Shown here: positions 25,267 through 34,365 of the stretch, piece after piece | Numbering within the stretch: the stretch's first letter is position 1 | Layout of the letters: every line of letters begins with the position of its first letter | Source of the DNA: Calditrichota bacterium | Lineage (GTDB): Bacteria > Electryoneota > RPQS01 | Assembly: GCA_020637445.1 (NCBI GenBank) | Contig: JACJVZ010000001.1 | Coordinates: 806,001-870,000, forward strand | DNA length: 64,000 nt | Direction of reading: 5' to 3' | Made by a program: the position numbers and the translations under genes | Notes under the pieces: generated by a model | What the model saw: only the letters and a program-made list of their open reading frames with translations | The model's database searches: none | Told to the model about the DNA's origin: nothing

Positions 25267-26022
25267 ATGGCCTATCCAGTTCCCGGAACTCGAGAGCCTT
25301 TCCTTGCGACACGCCGCCAAGATGCTTGGTGGGTCGTGCCGCTGGCCATGGCCTCGACGTTTATCGTATTCATTGCGTACGCAAGCTGGGCCGCGTTCCA
25401 ACCTGTTGAGTTCAGCAGGTTCGGCCCGTATATCTCGCCATTTTTCTCTCCGGACCTGACAAAGTTCATTCCGGGGTTCACATGGTCACCCGCACTGCTC
25501 ATTCTCTGGGTACCCGCGGGATTTCGCTTGACCTGCTACTACGGTCGCAAAGCGTATTATCGTTCGGTAACGATGTCGCCGACGGCCTGCGCGGTCGGCA
25601 AAGGAAAGCGTGAGTACAAAGGTGAACGCGCGCTTCCCTGGATTCTAAACAACCTTCATCGCTATTTCCTTTATCTGGTGACGATCCTCGTGATCTTCCA
25701 TTGGATTCATTTCTTTGACGCGTTCAGATTCTCTGACGGTTGGGGAATGGGGTTGGGCAATATCGTTGTGGCTGCCGATACGATTTTTCTGACATTGTAT
25801 GTGTTTAGCTGTCACTCGCTGCGGCATTTAGTGGGCGGCAAGATCGATTGCTATTCTTGCGCCGCGGCCGGAGTGGTTCGTCACAAGGCTTGGACAGGAG
25901 TGTCGAAACTGAACGATTTGCACAACGTTTATTTCTGGTGCAGCTTGTTCACGGTAGGATTCGCTGACGTGTACGTGCGCATGTGCGCCATGGGAATCTG
26001 GCACGATGTGAGGTTCTTCTAA
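25267..26022 (+). CDS. Succinate dehydrogenase / fumarate reductase membrane subunit (Sdh2 type)
   Basis: A 251-residue membrane anchor with about five transmembrane helices (WWVVPLAMASTFIVFIAY, WSPALLILWVPAGFRLTCYY, LYLVTILVIFHWIHFFDAF, LGNIVVAADTIFLTLYVF, NVYFWCSLFTVGFADVYV). Several helix-end histidines (NNLHRYF, FHWIHFF, SCHSLRHL, NDLHNVY) could bind heme b. The arrangement resembles the single large anchor of the mycobacterial Sdh2 complex rather than paired SdhC/SdhD. Its stop overlaps the flavoprotein start by one base (TAATG). Confidence 0.85.
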   Translation: MAYPVPGTREPFLATRRQDAWWVVPLAMASTFIVFIAYASWAAFQPVEFSRFGPYISPFFSPDLTKFIPGFTWSPALLILWVPAGFRLTCYYGRKAYYRSVTMSPTACAVGKGKREYKGERALPWILNNLHRYFLYLVTILVIFHWIHFFDAFRFSDGWGMGLGNIVVAADTIFLTLYVFSCHSLRHLVGGKIDCYSCAAAGVVRHKAWTGVSKLNDLHNVYFWCSLFTVGFADVYVRMCAMGIWHDVRFF

Positions 26023-27830
26023 TGGCAAATTATACGAAGCACGAATTTGACGTTTTGGTCGTTGGAGCGGGCGGCGCGGGCCTGAGAGCTGCAATAGAAT
26101 CCGGTGCGCTGGGTTCAAAGACCGCAGTGGTCATGAAGTCACTGCTTGGCAAAGCTCATACCGTCATGGCCGAAGGCGGCGCAGCGGCTGCGATGCGTAA
26201 TACCGACGATCGCGATTCATGGAGCACGCACTTCCGCGACACCATGAAGGGCGGGAAGCAACTTAATTTCTATCGCATGGCCGAACTTCACGCGAAAGAA
26301 GCGCCGGAAAGAATTCAAGAATTGGAAGACTGGGGGGCAGTATTCGATCGCACTCCAGATGGGTTGATTAACCAGCGAAATTTCGGCGGTCATACTTATC
26401 CCCGCTTGGCGCACGTCGGTGACCGCACGGGTTTGGAGATGATCCGCACGCTGCAAGATAAAGTCGTTCACATGAAGAACGTGGAAATTTTCATGGAAAC
26501 GACGATAACTCATCTGTTCAAGGCAAACGGCAAAGCCTGTGCGGCATTGGCTTATTCCCGAGTTACAGGTGAGTTTCATCTGTTTAAGGCGAAATCAATC
26601 GTCCTTGCAACCGGCGGCGGTGGGAAATCATTTGCCATTACGTCGAATTCATGGGAGTATAGCGGCGACGGTCAAGCTCTCGCATGGAGACTCGGCGCGG
26701 AGTTAATGGACATGGAGTTCGTGCAATTCCATCCCACGGGAATGGTCTGGCCGCTGTCCGTACGTGGAACTTTGGTAACGGAAGGTGTGCGCGGCGAAGG
26801 CGGGGTTCTTCTGAACAAGGAGGGCCGGCGCTTCATGTTTGACAATATTCCAGAGGCATTTAAGAACGACGTCGCGGCAACCGAACAAGAAGCCAACCAG
26901 TGGGTAGCTGAAGTCGCTGCGGGAAAACTTGCCACGGTTAGACGTCCGCCTGAGCTGTTGACTCGCGACGTGGTGGCACGTGCGATTCGCGCCGAGGTGC
27001 AAGCCGGCCGCGGCAGCCCTCACGGCGGAGCATTCTTGGACATTGCAACTCGCAGAAGCGCGTCGGATATTCAGCGCAAACTGCCGTCGATGTACCATCA
27101 GTTCAAACAGCTTGCAAATGTGGACATCACGAAGGAGCCCATGGAAGTCGGCCCGACTTGTCATTATATGATGGGCGGAGTGCGCGTTGAAGCTGAGACC
27201 GCCATGACAACGGTCCCCGGACTTTTCGCGGCCGGTGAAGTTGCTGCCGGACTTCACGGTGCAAACCGTCTCGGAGGCAATTCACTCTCTGACCTCTTGG
27301 TCTTTGGACGAAGAGCAGGGTGGGGTGCGACAGAATACGCGAAAAAAGAACAGTTCGGAACTCCTTCCGAAGCGGAAATCGACAAGGCAATTGAGGAAAA
27401 TCTCGCTTTCTTCGAACGCAAAGAGGGAGAGAACCCATACGAACTGCACCGCGAGCTCCAAGACATGATGCAGCACAATGTCGGTATCATTCGCGAAGAG
27501 GCCGAACTGAAGCACGCGCTTGGAGAACTTGACAAGTTCGAACAGCGGGCGAACAACGTTTCAGTTGACGGTGCACGGGCCTACAATCCCGGTTGGAATC
27601 TCGCCATGGATCTTCGCAACATGGTTGTCGTGTCACGCGCCATTGCGATGGCGGCGCTCGAACGTAAGGAAAGTCGAGGCGGGCATTCGCGCATCGACTT
27701 CCCGAATTATGACAAGAACTTTTCGAAAATCAACCATGTTCTTCTTAACGACAACGGAAAGATGGTATTGCGTGCCAACCCGTTGCCGGTTGTGTCTGAT
27801 GAATTGAAGCAATACGTGGAGGAGGCATAG
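26022..27830 (+). CDS. sdhA: Succinate dehydrogenase / fumarate reductase flavoprotein subunit
   Basis: A 602-residue FAD subunit. ATG 26022 is chosen over an upstream in-frame start inside the anchor gene. It has the dinucleotide fold GAGGAGLRAA (15-24) and KAHTVMAEGG, with His46 as the expected covalent FAD site. The substrate-site motifs are FHPTGM, RGEGGVLLNKEGRRFM and VGPTCHYMMGGVRVE, plus LGGNSLSDLLVFGRRAG. It oxidises succinate (or reduces fumarate) in the TCA cycle and passes electrons to the SdhB clusters. Its closest relatives by motif are Sdh2-type enzymes, which argues for a quinone-linked succinate dehydrogenase. The direction cannot be proven from sequence. Confidence 0.95.
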   Translation: MANYTKHEFDVLVVGAGGAGLRAAIESGALGSKTAVVMKSLLGKAHTVMAEGGAAAAMRNTDDRDSWSTHFRDTMKGGKQLNFYRMAELHAKEAPERIQELEDWGAVFDRTPDGLINQRNFGGHTYPRLAHVGDRTGLEMIRTLQDKVVHMKNVEIFMETTITHLFKANGKACAALAYSRVTGEFHLFKAKSIVLATGGGGKSFAITSNSWEYSGDGQALAWRLGAELMDMEFVQFHPTGMVWPLSVRGTLVTEGVRGEGGVLLNKEGRRFMFDNIPEAFKNDVAATEQEANQWVAEVAAGKLATVRRPPELLTRDVVARAIRAEVQAGRGSPHGGAFLDIATRRSASDIQRKLPSMYHQFKQLANVDITKEPMEVGPTCHYMMGGVRVEAETAMTTVPGLFAAGEVAAGLHGANRLGGNSLSDLLVFGRRAGWGATEYAKKEQFGTPSEAEIDKAIEENLAFFERKEGENPYELHRELQDMMQHNVGIIREEAELKHALGELDKFEQRANNVSVDGARAYNPGWNLAMDLRNMVVVSRAIAMAALERKESRGGHSRIDFPNYDKNFSKINHVLLNDNGKMVLRANPLPVVSDELKQYVEEA

Positions 27831-27831
27831 G

Positions 27832-28575
27832 ATGTCGCGTACAGTTAAAATGCAGGTATTTCGCGGCGACAACGACCAGGGCCAGCTCCACGACTACTTC
27901 GTGCATATTGACGACGGAATGGTCGTGCTGGACGTGATTCACCGCATTCAGCAGACACAAGCTCCGGACCTTGCTTGCCGTTGGAATTGCAAAGCGGGAA
28001 AGTGCGGTTCTTGCAGCGCTGAGGTAAACGGCAAGCCAAGTTTGATGTGCATGACGCGCATGGACACGTTGGACACGGAAAAACCGATTACAGTTGAACC
28101 GCTCAAGACATTTCCGCATGTCCGGGACTTGGTGACGGACGTGTCATGGAACTATTCCGTGAACAAGAAAATCGCGCCGTTCAAGCCGCGGCCCAAAGAT
28201 GCCGACGGCAAGCAGCGCATGTACCAATACGAAGTAGACCGCGTGCAGGAATTCCGAAAGTGCATCGAGTGTTTCCTCTGTCAGGACGTTTGTCACGCTT
28301 TGCGAAATCACGGGAAACACGAAGAATTCACGGGCCCGCGTTTTATGGCCAGGTTGGCGTCTCTCGAAATGCACCCGCTCGACGTCGAGGACCGCATACC
28401 GTTTATTAAGAACGAAGGTGGTGTCGGCTTCTGCAATATCACGAAATGCTGCACGGAAGTTTGTCCCGAACACATCCACATCACAGACAACGCTCTCATC
28501 CCCCTAAAGGAGCGCGTGGCGGACCGCTACTACGATCCGATTCAGATGTTGTTTAGAGTCTTGGGTGGGAAATGA
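27832..28575 (+). CDS. sdhB: Succinate dehydrogenase / fumarate reductase iron-sulfur subunit
   Basis: 247 residues. The plant-type 2Fe-2S cluster is held by Cys49, Cys53, Cys58, Cys61 and Cys73. The C-terminal half holds the 4Fe-4S motif CIECFLCQDVCH and the second set CNITKCCTEVCPEHI for the 3Fe-4S cluster. It carries electrons from SdhA to the membrane subunit. It starts 1 nt after the sdhA stop and overlaps yjbQ by 4 bp. Confidence 0.95.
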   Translation: MSRTVKMQVFRGDNDQGQLHDYFVHIDDGMVVLDVIHRIQQTQAPDLACRWNCKAGKCGSCSAEVNGKPSLMCMTRMDTLDTEKPITVEPLKTFPHVRDLVTDVSWNYSVNKKIAPFKPRPKDADGKQRMYQYEVDRVQEFRKCIECFLCQDVCHALRNHGKHEEFTGPRFMARLASLEMHPLDVEDRIPFIKNEGGVGFCNITKCCTEVCPEHIHITDNALIPLKERVADRYYDPIQMLFRVLGGK

Positions 28576-28982
28576 AGTTTCTGACGGACTACCTCACGTT
28601 TCAAACGTCTAAGCGTGAAGAATTCGTTTTGATTACCGACAAAGTCGAGGATGCCGTTCGTAAGTCCGGCGTGCAGGAGGGGATGGTTCTCGTCTCGGCG
28701 ATGCACATTACGGCAGCCGTTTACGTGAATGACGCGGAAGATGGTTTGATTGAAGACATCAAGGAGTGGCTGCGCGGGCTGGCGCCTGACAAAGACTACC
28801 GTCATCACCGCACCGGCGAGGACAATGGAAGCGCGCATTTGAAAAACTTGGTGCTTCATCATCAAGTCATTTTGCCGATTACGAAGGGCAAACTTGACTT
28901 GGGGCCCTGGCAGCAAGTCTACTATGCCGAATTTGACGGCCAGCGCCGCAAACGCGTTGTTGTGAAAGTGATGGGTGAATAG
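28572..28982 (+). CDS. yjbQ: YjbQ (UPF0047) family protein
   Basis: A 136-residue single-domain protein of the YjbQ family. It contains VLVSAMHITAAVYVNDAEDGL, the charged YRHHRTGEDNGSAHLKNLVLHHQVILPI core and GPWQQVYYAEFDGQRRKRVVVKV. The conserved His/Glu/Asn residues cluster in a metal-like site. Some members show weak thiamine phosphate synthase activity, hence the database name, but the main role is unsettled. Its overlap with sdhB is probably only an operon effect. Confidence 0.9.
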   Translation: MKFLTDYLTFQTSKREEFVLITDKVEDAVRKSGVQEGMVLVSAMHITAAVYVNDAEDGLIEDIKEWLRGLAPDKDYRHHRTGEDNGSAHLKNLVLHHQVILPITKGKLDLGPWQQVYYAEFDGQRRKRVVVKVMGE

Positions 28983-28985
28983 CGG

Positions 28986-29963
28986 TTGCCACGGATCGAT
29001 AAACGAGATTGGCCGTTAGTCATAGTCGGCAGCGGGCCGGCGGGAATCGGCGTTGCCTTGGAAGCAAAGCGGCGTGGAGTGGATGCCCTGATGATTGATC
29101 GCGGAAGTTTGTGCAATACCATCTACAACTTCCCGGAACGCATGACATTCTTCTCGACGGCTGAATTGCTTGAGTTTCCCGGTATTCCCATGTTTGCCGA
29201 GGGAGCCAAGCCATCACGTCGTGAAGTGTTGGATTACTTTACTCGAATTGTAACTTCAAATGATCTCCCGGTTCAAACTTACTGTGAGGTGAAGTCAATC
29301 GCGAGTAAGGACGGTCGTTTCATCATTGGCACAACGGCAGGAGATTTCGCGGCCGGCGCGGTTGTGTTGGCGACCGGTTCTTACGACCAACCGAACAAGC
29401 TAAGTATCCCGGGCGAAGACTTTCCCCACGTCTCGCATTACTACAAGTCTCCGCATCCTTATGTTGGACAGGAAGTTGTGATCGTGGGTGGCAAGAACTC
29501 GGCGGCGGAAGCTGCTCTGGAGCTTCACCGGGCCAGCGCGCGAGTCACGCTTGTTCACCGTAAGGACTCAGTTTCACCCTCAGTGAAATATTGGATAAAG
29601 CCTGATCTTGACAACAGAATCCGCGAAGGCTCCATTCGAGCGCTGTTCAATTCACGAGTGACAGAGATTACCGCGAATGCGGTAAAGATTGAAAGTGAAA
29701 GCGGCGTCTTAGAAGTTCCTGCTGACGCCGTCCTGCTTCTAACGGGATACAACCCGAATTTCTCATGGCTGCGCTCACTTGGCCTGAAGTTCGAAGGCAA
29801 AGCAGAATTGCCCGTGCACAATGCCGAGACACTGGAGACCAATGTTCAGGGGCTCTATGTCGCGGGCGTGGTCATCGCGGGCCGTGAAACATCGCGTGTA
29901 TTTATTGAAAACAGCCGCACACACGGCGCCAAGATCGTCGAACACTTTTTGAGTCGGACATGA
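28986..29963 (+). CDS. YpdA-like FAD/NAD(P)H thioredoxin-reductase-fold protein
   Basis: A 325-residue flavoprotein from TTG 28986. The FAD motif is GSGPAGIGVALEAKRRG, the NAD(P)H motif VIVGGKNSAAEAALELHRA and the distal FAD motif GLYVAGVVIAGRETS. The segment SLCNTIYNFPERMTFFSTAELLEF is characteristic of YpdA, the bacillithiol-disulfide reductase family. The active-site cysteine of S. aureus YpdA (Cys14 in GGGPCG) is alanine here (GSGPAG), and no CxxC is present. A different electron acceptor is therefore likely. The Rieske ferredoxin encoded immediately downstream (4-bp overlap) is an obvious candidate. Confidence 0.82.
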   Translation: MPRIDKRDWPLVIVGSGPAGIGVALEAKRRGVDALMIDRGSLCNTIYNFPERMTFFSTAELLEFPGIPMFAEGAKPSRREVLDYFTRIVTSNDLPVQTYCEVKSIASKDGRFIIGTTAGDFAAGAVVLATGSYDQPNKLSIPGEDFPHVSHYYKSPHPYVGQEVVIVGGKNSAAEAALELHRASARVTLVHRKDSVSPSVKYWIKPDLDNRIREGSIRALFNSRVTEITANAVKIESESGVLEVPADAVLLLTGYNPNFSWLRSLGLKFEGKAELPVHNAETLETNVQGLYVAGVVIAGRETSRVFIENSRTHGAKIVEHFLSRT

Positions 29964-30286
29964 GCGAACGCTGGTTTCGTGTTTGCAAACTGGAATCGCT
30001 CAAGAACGGTACCGCACAGAGCATAACGATTCTCGGTAAACCTTACGCGGTTTTTAACGTTGCGGACAAACTTTACGGGTTGGATGCGTCGTGCCGGCAT
30101 ATGCGCGCAAACCTGGCTGCCGGGAAGATTAGCGGCGCGGTAGTCACGTGCTTCATGCACGATTGGAGATATGATATCTGTACCGGAAAGTGTTTGACTC
30201 GCGAAGGCTATGACACGACGCCCCGCGACGTCAAGATCGAGAACAATGAAGTTTGGATTTCGGTCTCGTGGCCGGATGAAATATGA
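29960..30286 (+). CDS. Rieske-type 2Fe-2S ferredoxin
   Basis: A 108-residue stand-alone Rieske domain. Ligands are Cys45 and His47 (CRHM) and Cys64 and His67 (CFMHDW), the CxH...CxxH pattern, followed by WRYDICTGKCLT. No signal or membrane segment is visible, so it should be cytoplasmic. It resembles NirD/BphF-type ferredoxins. The ATG overlaps the stop of the flavoprotein gene, suggesting a reductase-ferredoxin pair. The final oxygenase or acceptor is not in the window. Confidence 0.9.
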   Translation: MSERWFRVCKLESLKNGTAQSITILGKPYAVFNVADKLYGLDASCRHMRANLAAGKISGAVVTCFMHDWRYDICTGKCLTREGYDTTPRDVKIENNEVWISVSWPDEI

Positions 30287-30325
30287 GCAACAGGGTCCTG
30301 ACAACCCAATTTATTGGAGGATAGC

Positions 30326-33300
30326 ATGAAACAGCGCAGCACAACTTTCGCAGCAATTGCACTCCTGCTGTTTGGTGCATCGTCGGTTCTTGCCGACTAT
30401 GGTATCTACTTTCAGAATGGAAAATTTACTCCTGCGGCATACGAATACCGTATTGAGAACCTGCCTGCGGGTGCACATTTCGTTCTGCAGCTTTTCGCTC
30501 CTCTGAGTCGAGCCGAACGCACACGGATAGAGAGTTCGGGCATCGAGTTATTAGGCTATCTGCCGGAGAACGCGTATGCCGCAACGATCGACAGAAACCT
30601 CTCCACGCTCGAGTTAAACTCGCTTGGTATTCGTGCGGCAGTTCCGTTTTCACCCGAATTCAAACTCCATCCACGCATCCTCGAAGGCGATTTTGGTGAC
30701 TGGAGCGTATATGAAGACGGCAAACGCATGTTCAACGTCGACATCTTTCCGGATGTGAATTTGAACGACGCTGCAGACCTTATTGAGAAAGCGGGATACG
30801 AAGTCGGTGATCACATCGATGCCACAAATACTCTGGTAGTTGCCATTGACCCCGGCAAGCTATCGGACATTGCGGCGCTTGACGTTGTTTTGTTTGTCAA
30901 CGAAATGTCGCCTCCTCTTGAGAATCTGAATTCGACGGTTCGTACTCGTTTGCACGTCAATGAAGTACAGGCCGCACCGTACAATCTTTCAGGTGACGGC
31001 GTGACACTGCTCGTTTATGACGGTGGACTTGTTGACGTCACTCACCCTGATTTTTCGGGTCGTATTTCGACGATGGAAGCAGGAACAGTGGCCGACCATC
31101 CTACGCACGTTGCCGGCACGGCCGGCGGAGACGGATCTGCCTCCGCCGGAACGTATCGCGGAATGGCACCCGGTGTCACGATTGTCTCTGGAGAATACGA
31201 CGCATGCACACCGTTTTGTTTCTATAATAGTCCAGCGGACGTAAGCGAAGACTATATTTATGCGCGAACGACCTACGGCATAGAACTCACGACGAATTCA
31301 ATGGGCGCGAACGTTGATCCGAATAGCTATCCCTGTTCCTGGTTCGGTGACTACGAGTTAACGTCTCGTATTCTTGACGGCATGGTGAAGCATACCGTTG
31401 ACAGACCTCTTACGATGTTCTGGGCCGCCGGTAATGAGCGCGGCGGAACAAACTGCGGGATTTCATCCTACCGATGCATGTCCATTCCTGCCTCGGCCAA
31501 GAACATCATGACGATCGGCGCAACAACGTCAAGCGACAATATCGCGTCGTTCTCGTCCTTTGGCCCGACAGACGATGGACGCATCAAGCCCGAAGTCGTG
31601 GCTACGGGAGTGAATGTCAACTCTTGCGCACCGGGCGGCGGCTATCAAGTTATGTCAGGTACTTCTATGGCCACACCTGCGTCCGCAGGCGTGGCCTGCT
31701 TGGTCTTTGAACAATGGCACACTCAATACCCGAATGCGCCCGATCCTCTGCCGGAAACAATAAAGGCTCTCTTTATCAATTCCGCCGGAGATATTGGCAC
31801 GACCGGCCCGGATTATCAAACCGGTTTTGGCATTGTTGATGCACAAAGCGCCGTTGATCAACTAATGGCTGGCGGTGTTTTACAAAGTGAGCTTGCAATT
31901 GACGAAGTATACGAACGTGAGTTCACGGTTCCCGCGAATACGACGACGCTTGAAATCAGTCTCGCCTGGACCGATGTGCCCGCGTTTGGCAACGTGATAC
32001 CAACTTTGGTCAACGACTTGGATTTGGTATTGATCGCACCGGACGATTCAGAGCATCTTCCTTGGACTCTGAATCCTTCATCTCCGAGTTCAGCGGCTCA
32101 ACCGGGTATCGACAGCATAAATGTCTGCGAAAAGGTTCGCGTACTCAACCCAGCCGCAGGCACATGGACCATCCGTGTGACGGGCGACGTCAACATGGGT
32201 GACTCGCAAACTTTCGCCTTGGCGTCGAGTGTCCCGCTGGTTAACCAGTGGTCGCAAATCTCCGGTTACATCAATGTTGTTGGCGAACCGAACAACCATT
32301 TGCCGGGTGTTGTTGAAGTTGTCGGCGAGGGAATAGTTGCACTTACAGCCGAAGATAACAGCTACTCTATTTTTGTGCCTCGCGGTCCGACTTACCAGAT
32401 TCGCGCCCGTTCATTCGGCTATATTCCTATCACAGTCGGCATAGATGCAAATCAGGCAAATGTGACTCAAGATTTCGCGGTTGTGGACGCGGCAAATACC
32501 GTTACAATCAACGGAACCGTGGAAACGCAGCTTGGCGATCCGATAGCCGGTGCGGTCATTTCCTACGAATTCCCCAATGCGACAATCGAAAATGACACTG
32601 CCGATGCCGAAGGTCATTTTACCGTAGACCTGCCGCGCGCGGAAACATACATATTGCATGCGTCGTCAAACGGGCTTCAAGGCTCGGAGACGGTTACTCT
32701 TCCAAACAGCGGCCCCATTGAAGTAACATTGAGGATCGAAGATACTCGCTTTTCGCCGGTCGGTCCGGATGGTGGCGGCTATTACTGTTATGAATCGTCC
32801 GACACCGGTTATGCACCGACCTTTGAATACACGTCGATTGCGCCGGCTGCCGGTGGTCCCGGTACGCTGGTCGGCCCGGTGGGCAATGGAAACGATTGGA
32901 CCACTCAAGTTGCTCTCCCCTTCAATGCGCGTTACTACGGTCAGGTTGTCGGTGGACTGACGGTCTCGGCCGACGGTTGGATTGCCTTCGGGACAATAAG
33001 CGGAGGCGCGCAACCTTGGACGAACACGTTTATTCCGAGCTCTGATTTGCCGAACAATGCGGTCTATGTCTTCTGGGACGACTTGTTCCCGTACAATACC
33101 ACTGAAGGCGGAGAGATCGCGCAGTACTATGACGAGGCAAACGGTCGTTTCATAATAGAGTACTATGAGGTTTCTCAGTTTACTCCCCTGACCAACAAAG
33201 TAACGGCACAGTTTGTGCTATACACGCAGGGCGTTCGACCGACCATCACTGGCGACAATGAATTCGAAATACACTACCAGCGTTTCGACTACGACGGTCC

Positions 33301-34279
33301 GGAAGAGGACCAAGACGCGACGTTAGGAATCGAAAACGGCGACGGCAGTGAAGGCATGATGGTCTACTTTGACGGCGGTTCCGATCCGAATCAAGGCGTG
33401 ATCACGGCCGGCACGGCACTTCGGTACACGACCGGACCAATTCTCGGAACGGGCACCCTAACCGGCCAAATCACGACGATTCCGGCCACGGATGTTTCTT
33501 CGGCGACTCTGCGTTTAGGCGCGCTGGCATTTTCTCCGCTGGCCGACGGAACATTCAGCATAACAAATGTGCCGGCCGGACAGTTCAGACTTGGATTCGA
33601 GTTCGACGGATATGAAGACTTGTTGTCCGAGCAATTCACGATCCCTGTCGACGGGCAAGCCAATGTGGAGATTACGTCCTATAGGCTGGATCCGCCGCAG
33701 AGTTTGGAGGGTGAATACGTCAGTGCGCAGAATACAGTGAACTTGCATTGGACTGCGCCGACATGGACGGATGCGGATAGAGAAGGCGGCACGCGGCGTC
33801 TAGACGCCTTGAGCAACTATACGGTACTGATTGGAGGGCGTCCGCCGATCACAGGAATTGCGGATACGTTTGCCACTTATTCACCGCCCAATATCGGCGT
33901 GTACAGATTTTGGGTTGTTGCCAATTACGACGGCGGAGTTTCCGACAGCTCCAACTTGGTGCAGTTCATCGTTTCTGAAATCGTATCGGCAGACGACCGC
34001 GATGCATTGGTTCCGGATAAATTCTATGTGAGCCAAAATTATCCGAATCCTTTTAATCCTAACACCACGATTTCGTTCGGCCTTCCGGTTGAGTCGAATG
34101 TTAAGTTGGATGTGTTCGACGTGACGGGCCGCAGAGTACAAACTCTCGTGAATTCGCGGTTGGCGGCAGGACATCATCACGTGAATTTTGACGCGGCAGG
34201 GCTCGGCAGTGGTGTTTATTTTTACCGCGTTGACACAGGCCAAGAGCAGCTTATTCGAAAAATGATGTTGCTTCGCTAA
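30326..34279 (+). CDS. Secreted S8 subtilisin-like protease with T9SS sorting domain
   Basis: 1317 residues from ATG 30326, seven nt after GGAGG. Order: signal peptide ending SSVLA, an inhibitor-like propeptide region, and a subtilase domain with Asp232 (VYDGGLVDVTHPDF), His261 (HPTHVAGT), oxyanion Asn370 (AAGNERGG) and Ser447 (SGTSMATP). A P-domain-like beta sandwich (about 520-640) follows, then two carboxypeptidase-regulatory-like/CnaB folds, a lectin-like region (GNGNDWTTQVALPFNARYYG), a fibronectin III-like segment and the sorting domain from about 1235 (YPNPFNP ... GVYFYRV ... MLLR). It should act at the cell surface or outside, degrading protein for nutrition. It appears monocistronic. 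Confidence 0.93.
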   Translation: MKQRSTTFAAIALLLFGASSVLADYGIYFQNGKFTPAAYEYRIENLPAGAHFVLQLFAPLSRAERTRIESSGIELLGYLPENAYAATIDRNLSTLELNSLGIRAAVPFSPEFKLHPRILEGDFGDWSVYEDGKRMFNVDIFPDVNLNDAADLIEKAGYEVGDHIDATNTLVVAIDPGKLSDIAALDVVLFVNEMSPPLENLNSTVRTRLHVNEVQAAPYNLSGDGVTLLVYDGGLVDVTHPDFSGRISTMEAGTVADHPTHVAGTAGGDGSASAGTYRGMAPGVTIVSGEYDACTPFCFYNSPADVSEDYIYARTTYGIELTTNSMGANVDPNSYPCSWFGDYELTSRILDGMVKHTVDRPLTMFWAAGNERGGTNCGISSYRCMSIPASAKNIMTIGATTSSDNIASFSSFGPTDDGRIKPEVVATGVNVNSCAPGGGYQVMSGTSMATPASAGVACLVFEQWHTQYPNAPDPLPETIKALFINSAGDIGTTGPDYQTGFGIVDAQSAVDQLMAGGVLQSELAIDEVYEREFTVPANTTTLEISLAWTDVPAFGNVIPTLVNDLDLVLIAPDDSEHLPWTLNPSSPSSAAQPGIDSINVCEKVRVLNPAAGTWTIRVTGDVNMGDSQTFALASSVPLVNQWSQISGYINVVGEPNNHLPGVVEVVGEGIVALTAEDNSYSIFVPRGPTYQIRARSFGYIPITVGIDANQANVTQDFAVVDAANTVTINGTVETQLGDPIAGAVISYEFPNATIENDTADAEGHFTVDLPRAETYILHASSNGLQGSETVTLPNSGPIEVTLRIEDTRFSPVGPDGGGYYCYESSDTGYAPTFEYTSIAPAAGGPGTLVGPVGNGNDWTTQVALPFNARYYGQVVGGLTVSADGWIAFGTISGGAQPWTNTFIPSSDLPNNAVYVFWDDLFPYNTTEGGEIAQYYDEANGRFIIEYYEVSQFTPLTNKVTAQFVLYTQGVRPTITGDNEFEIHYQRFDYDGPEEDQDATLGIENGDGSEGMMVYFDGGSDPNQGVITAGTALRYTTGPILGTGTLTGQITTIPATDVSSATLRLGALAFSPLADGTFSITNVPAGQFRLGFEFDGYEDLLSEQFTIPVDGQANVEITSYRLDPPQSLEGEYVSAQNTVNLHWTAPTWTDADREGGTRRLDALSNYTVLIGGRPPITGIADTFATYSPPNIGVYRFWVVANYDGGVSDSSNLVQFIVSEIVSADDRDALVPDKFYVSQNYPNPFNPNTTISFGLPVESNVKLDVFDVTGRRVQTLVNSRLAAGHHHVNFDAAGLGSGVYFYRVDTGQEQLIRKMMLLR

Positions 34280-34299
34280 ACAACACAACGTTCTCTTTC

Positions 34300-34322
34300 A
34301 AGGGGCCGTTTGGCCCCTTTGA
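34300..34322 (+). terminator. Terminator of subtilase gene
   Basis: AGGGGCC (34301-34307), loop GTTT, GGCCCCT (34312-34318), then TT. Strong stem but a short T-run. Confidence 0.65.
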
Positions 34323-34365
34323 AATGAGTGTACCTCGAAATTCCCATGGAGACTCATAAATACGT

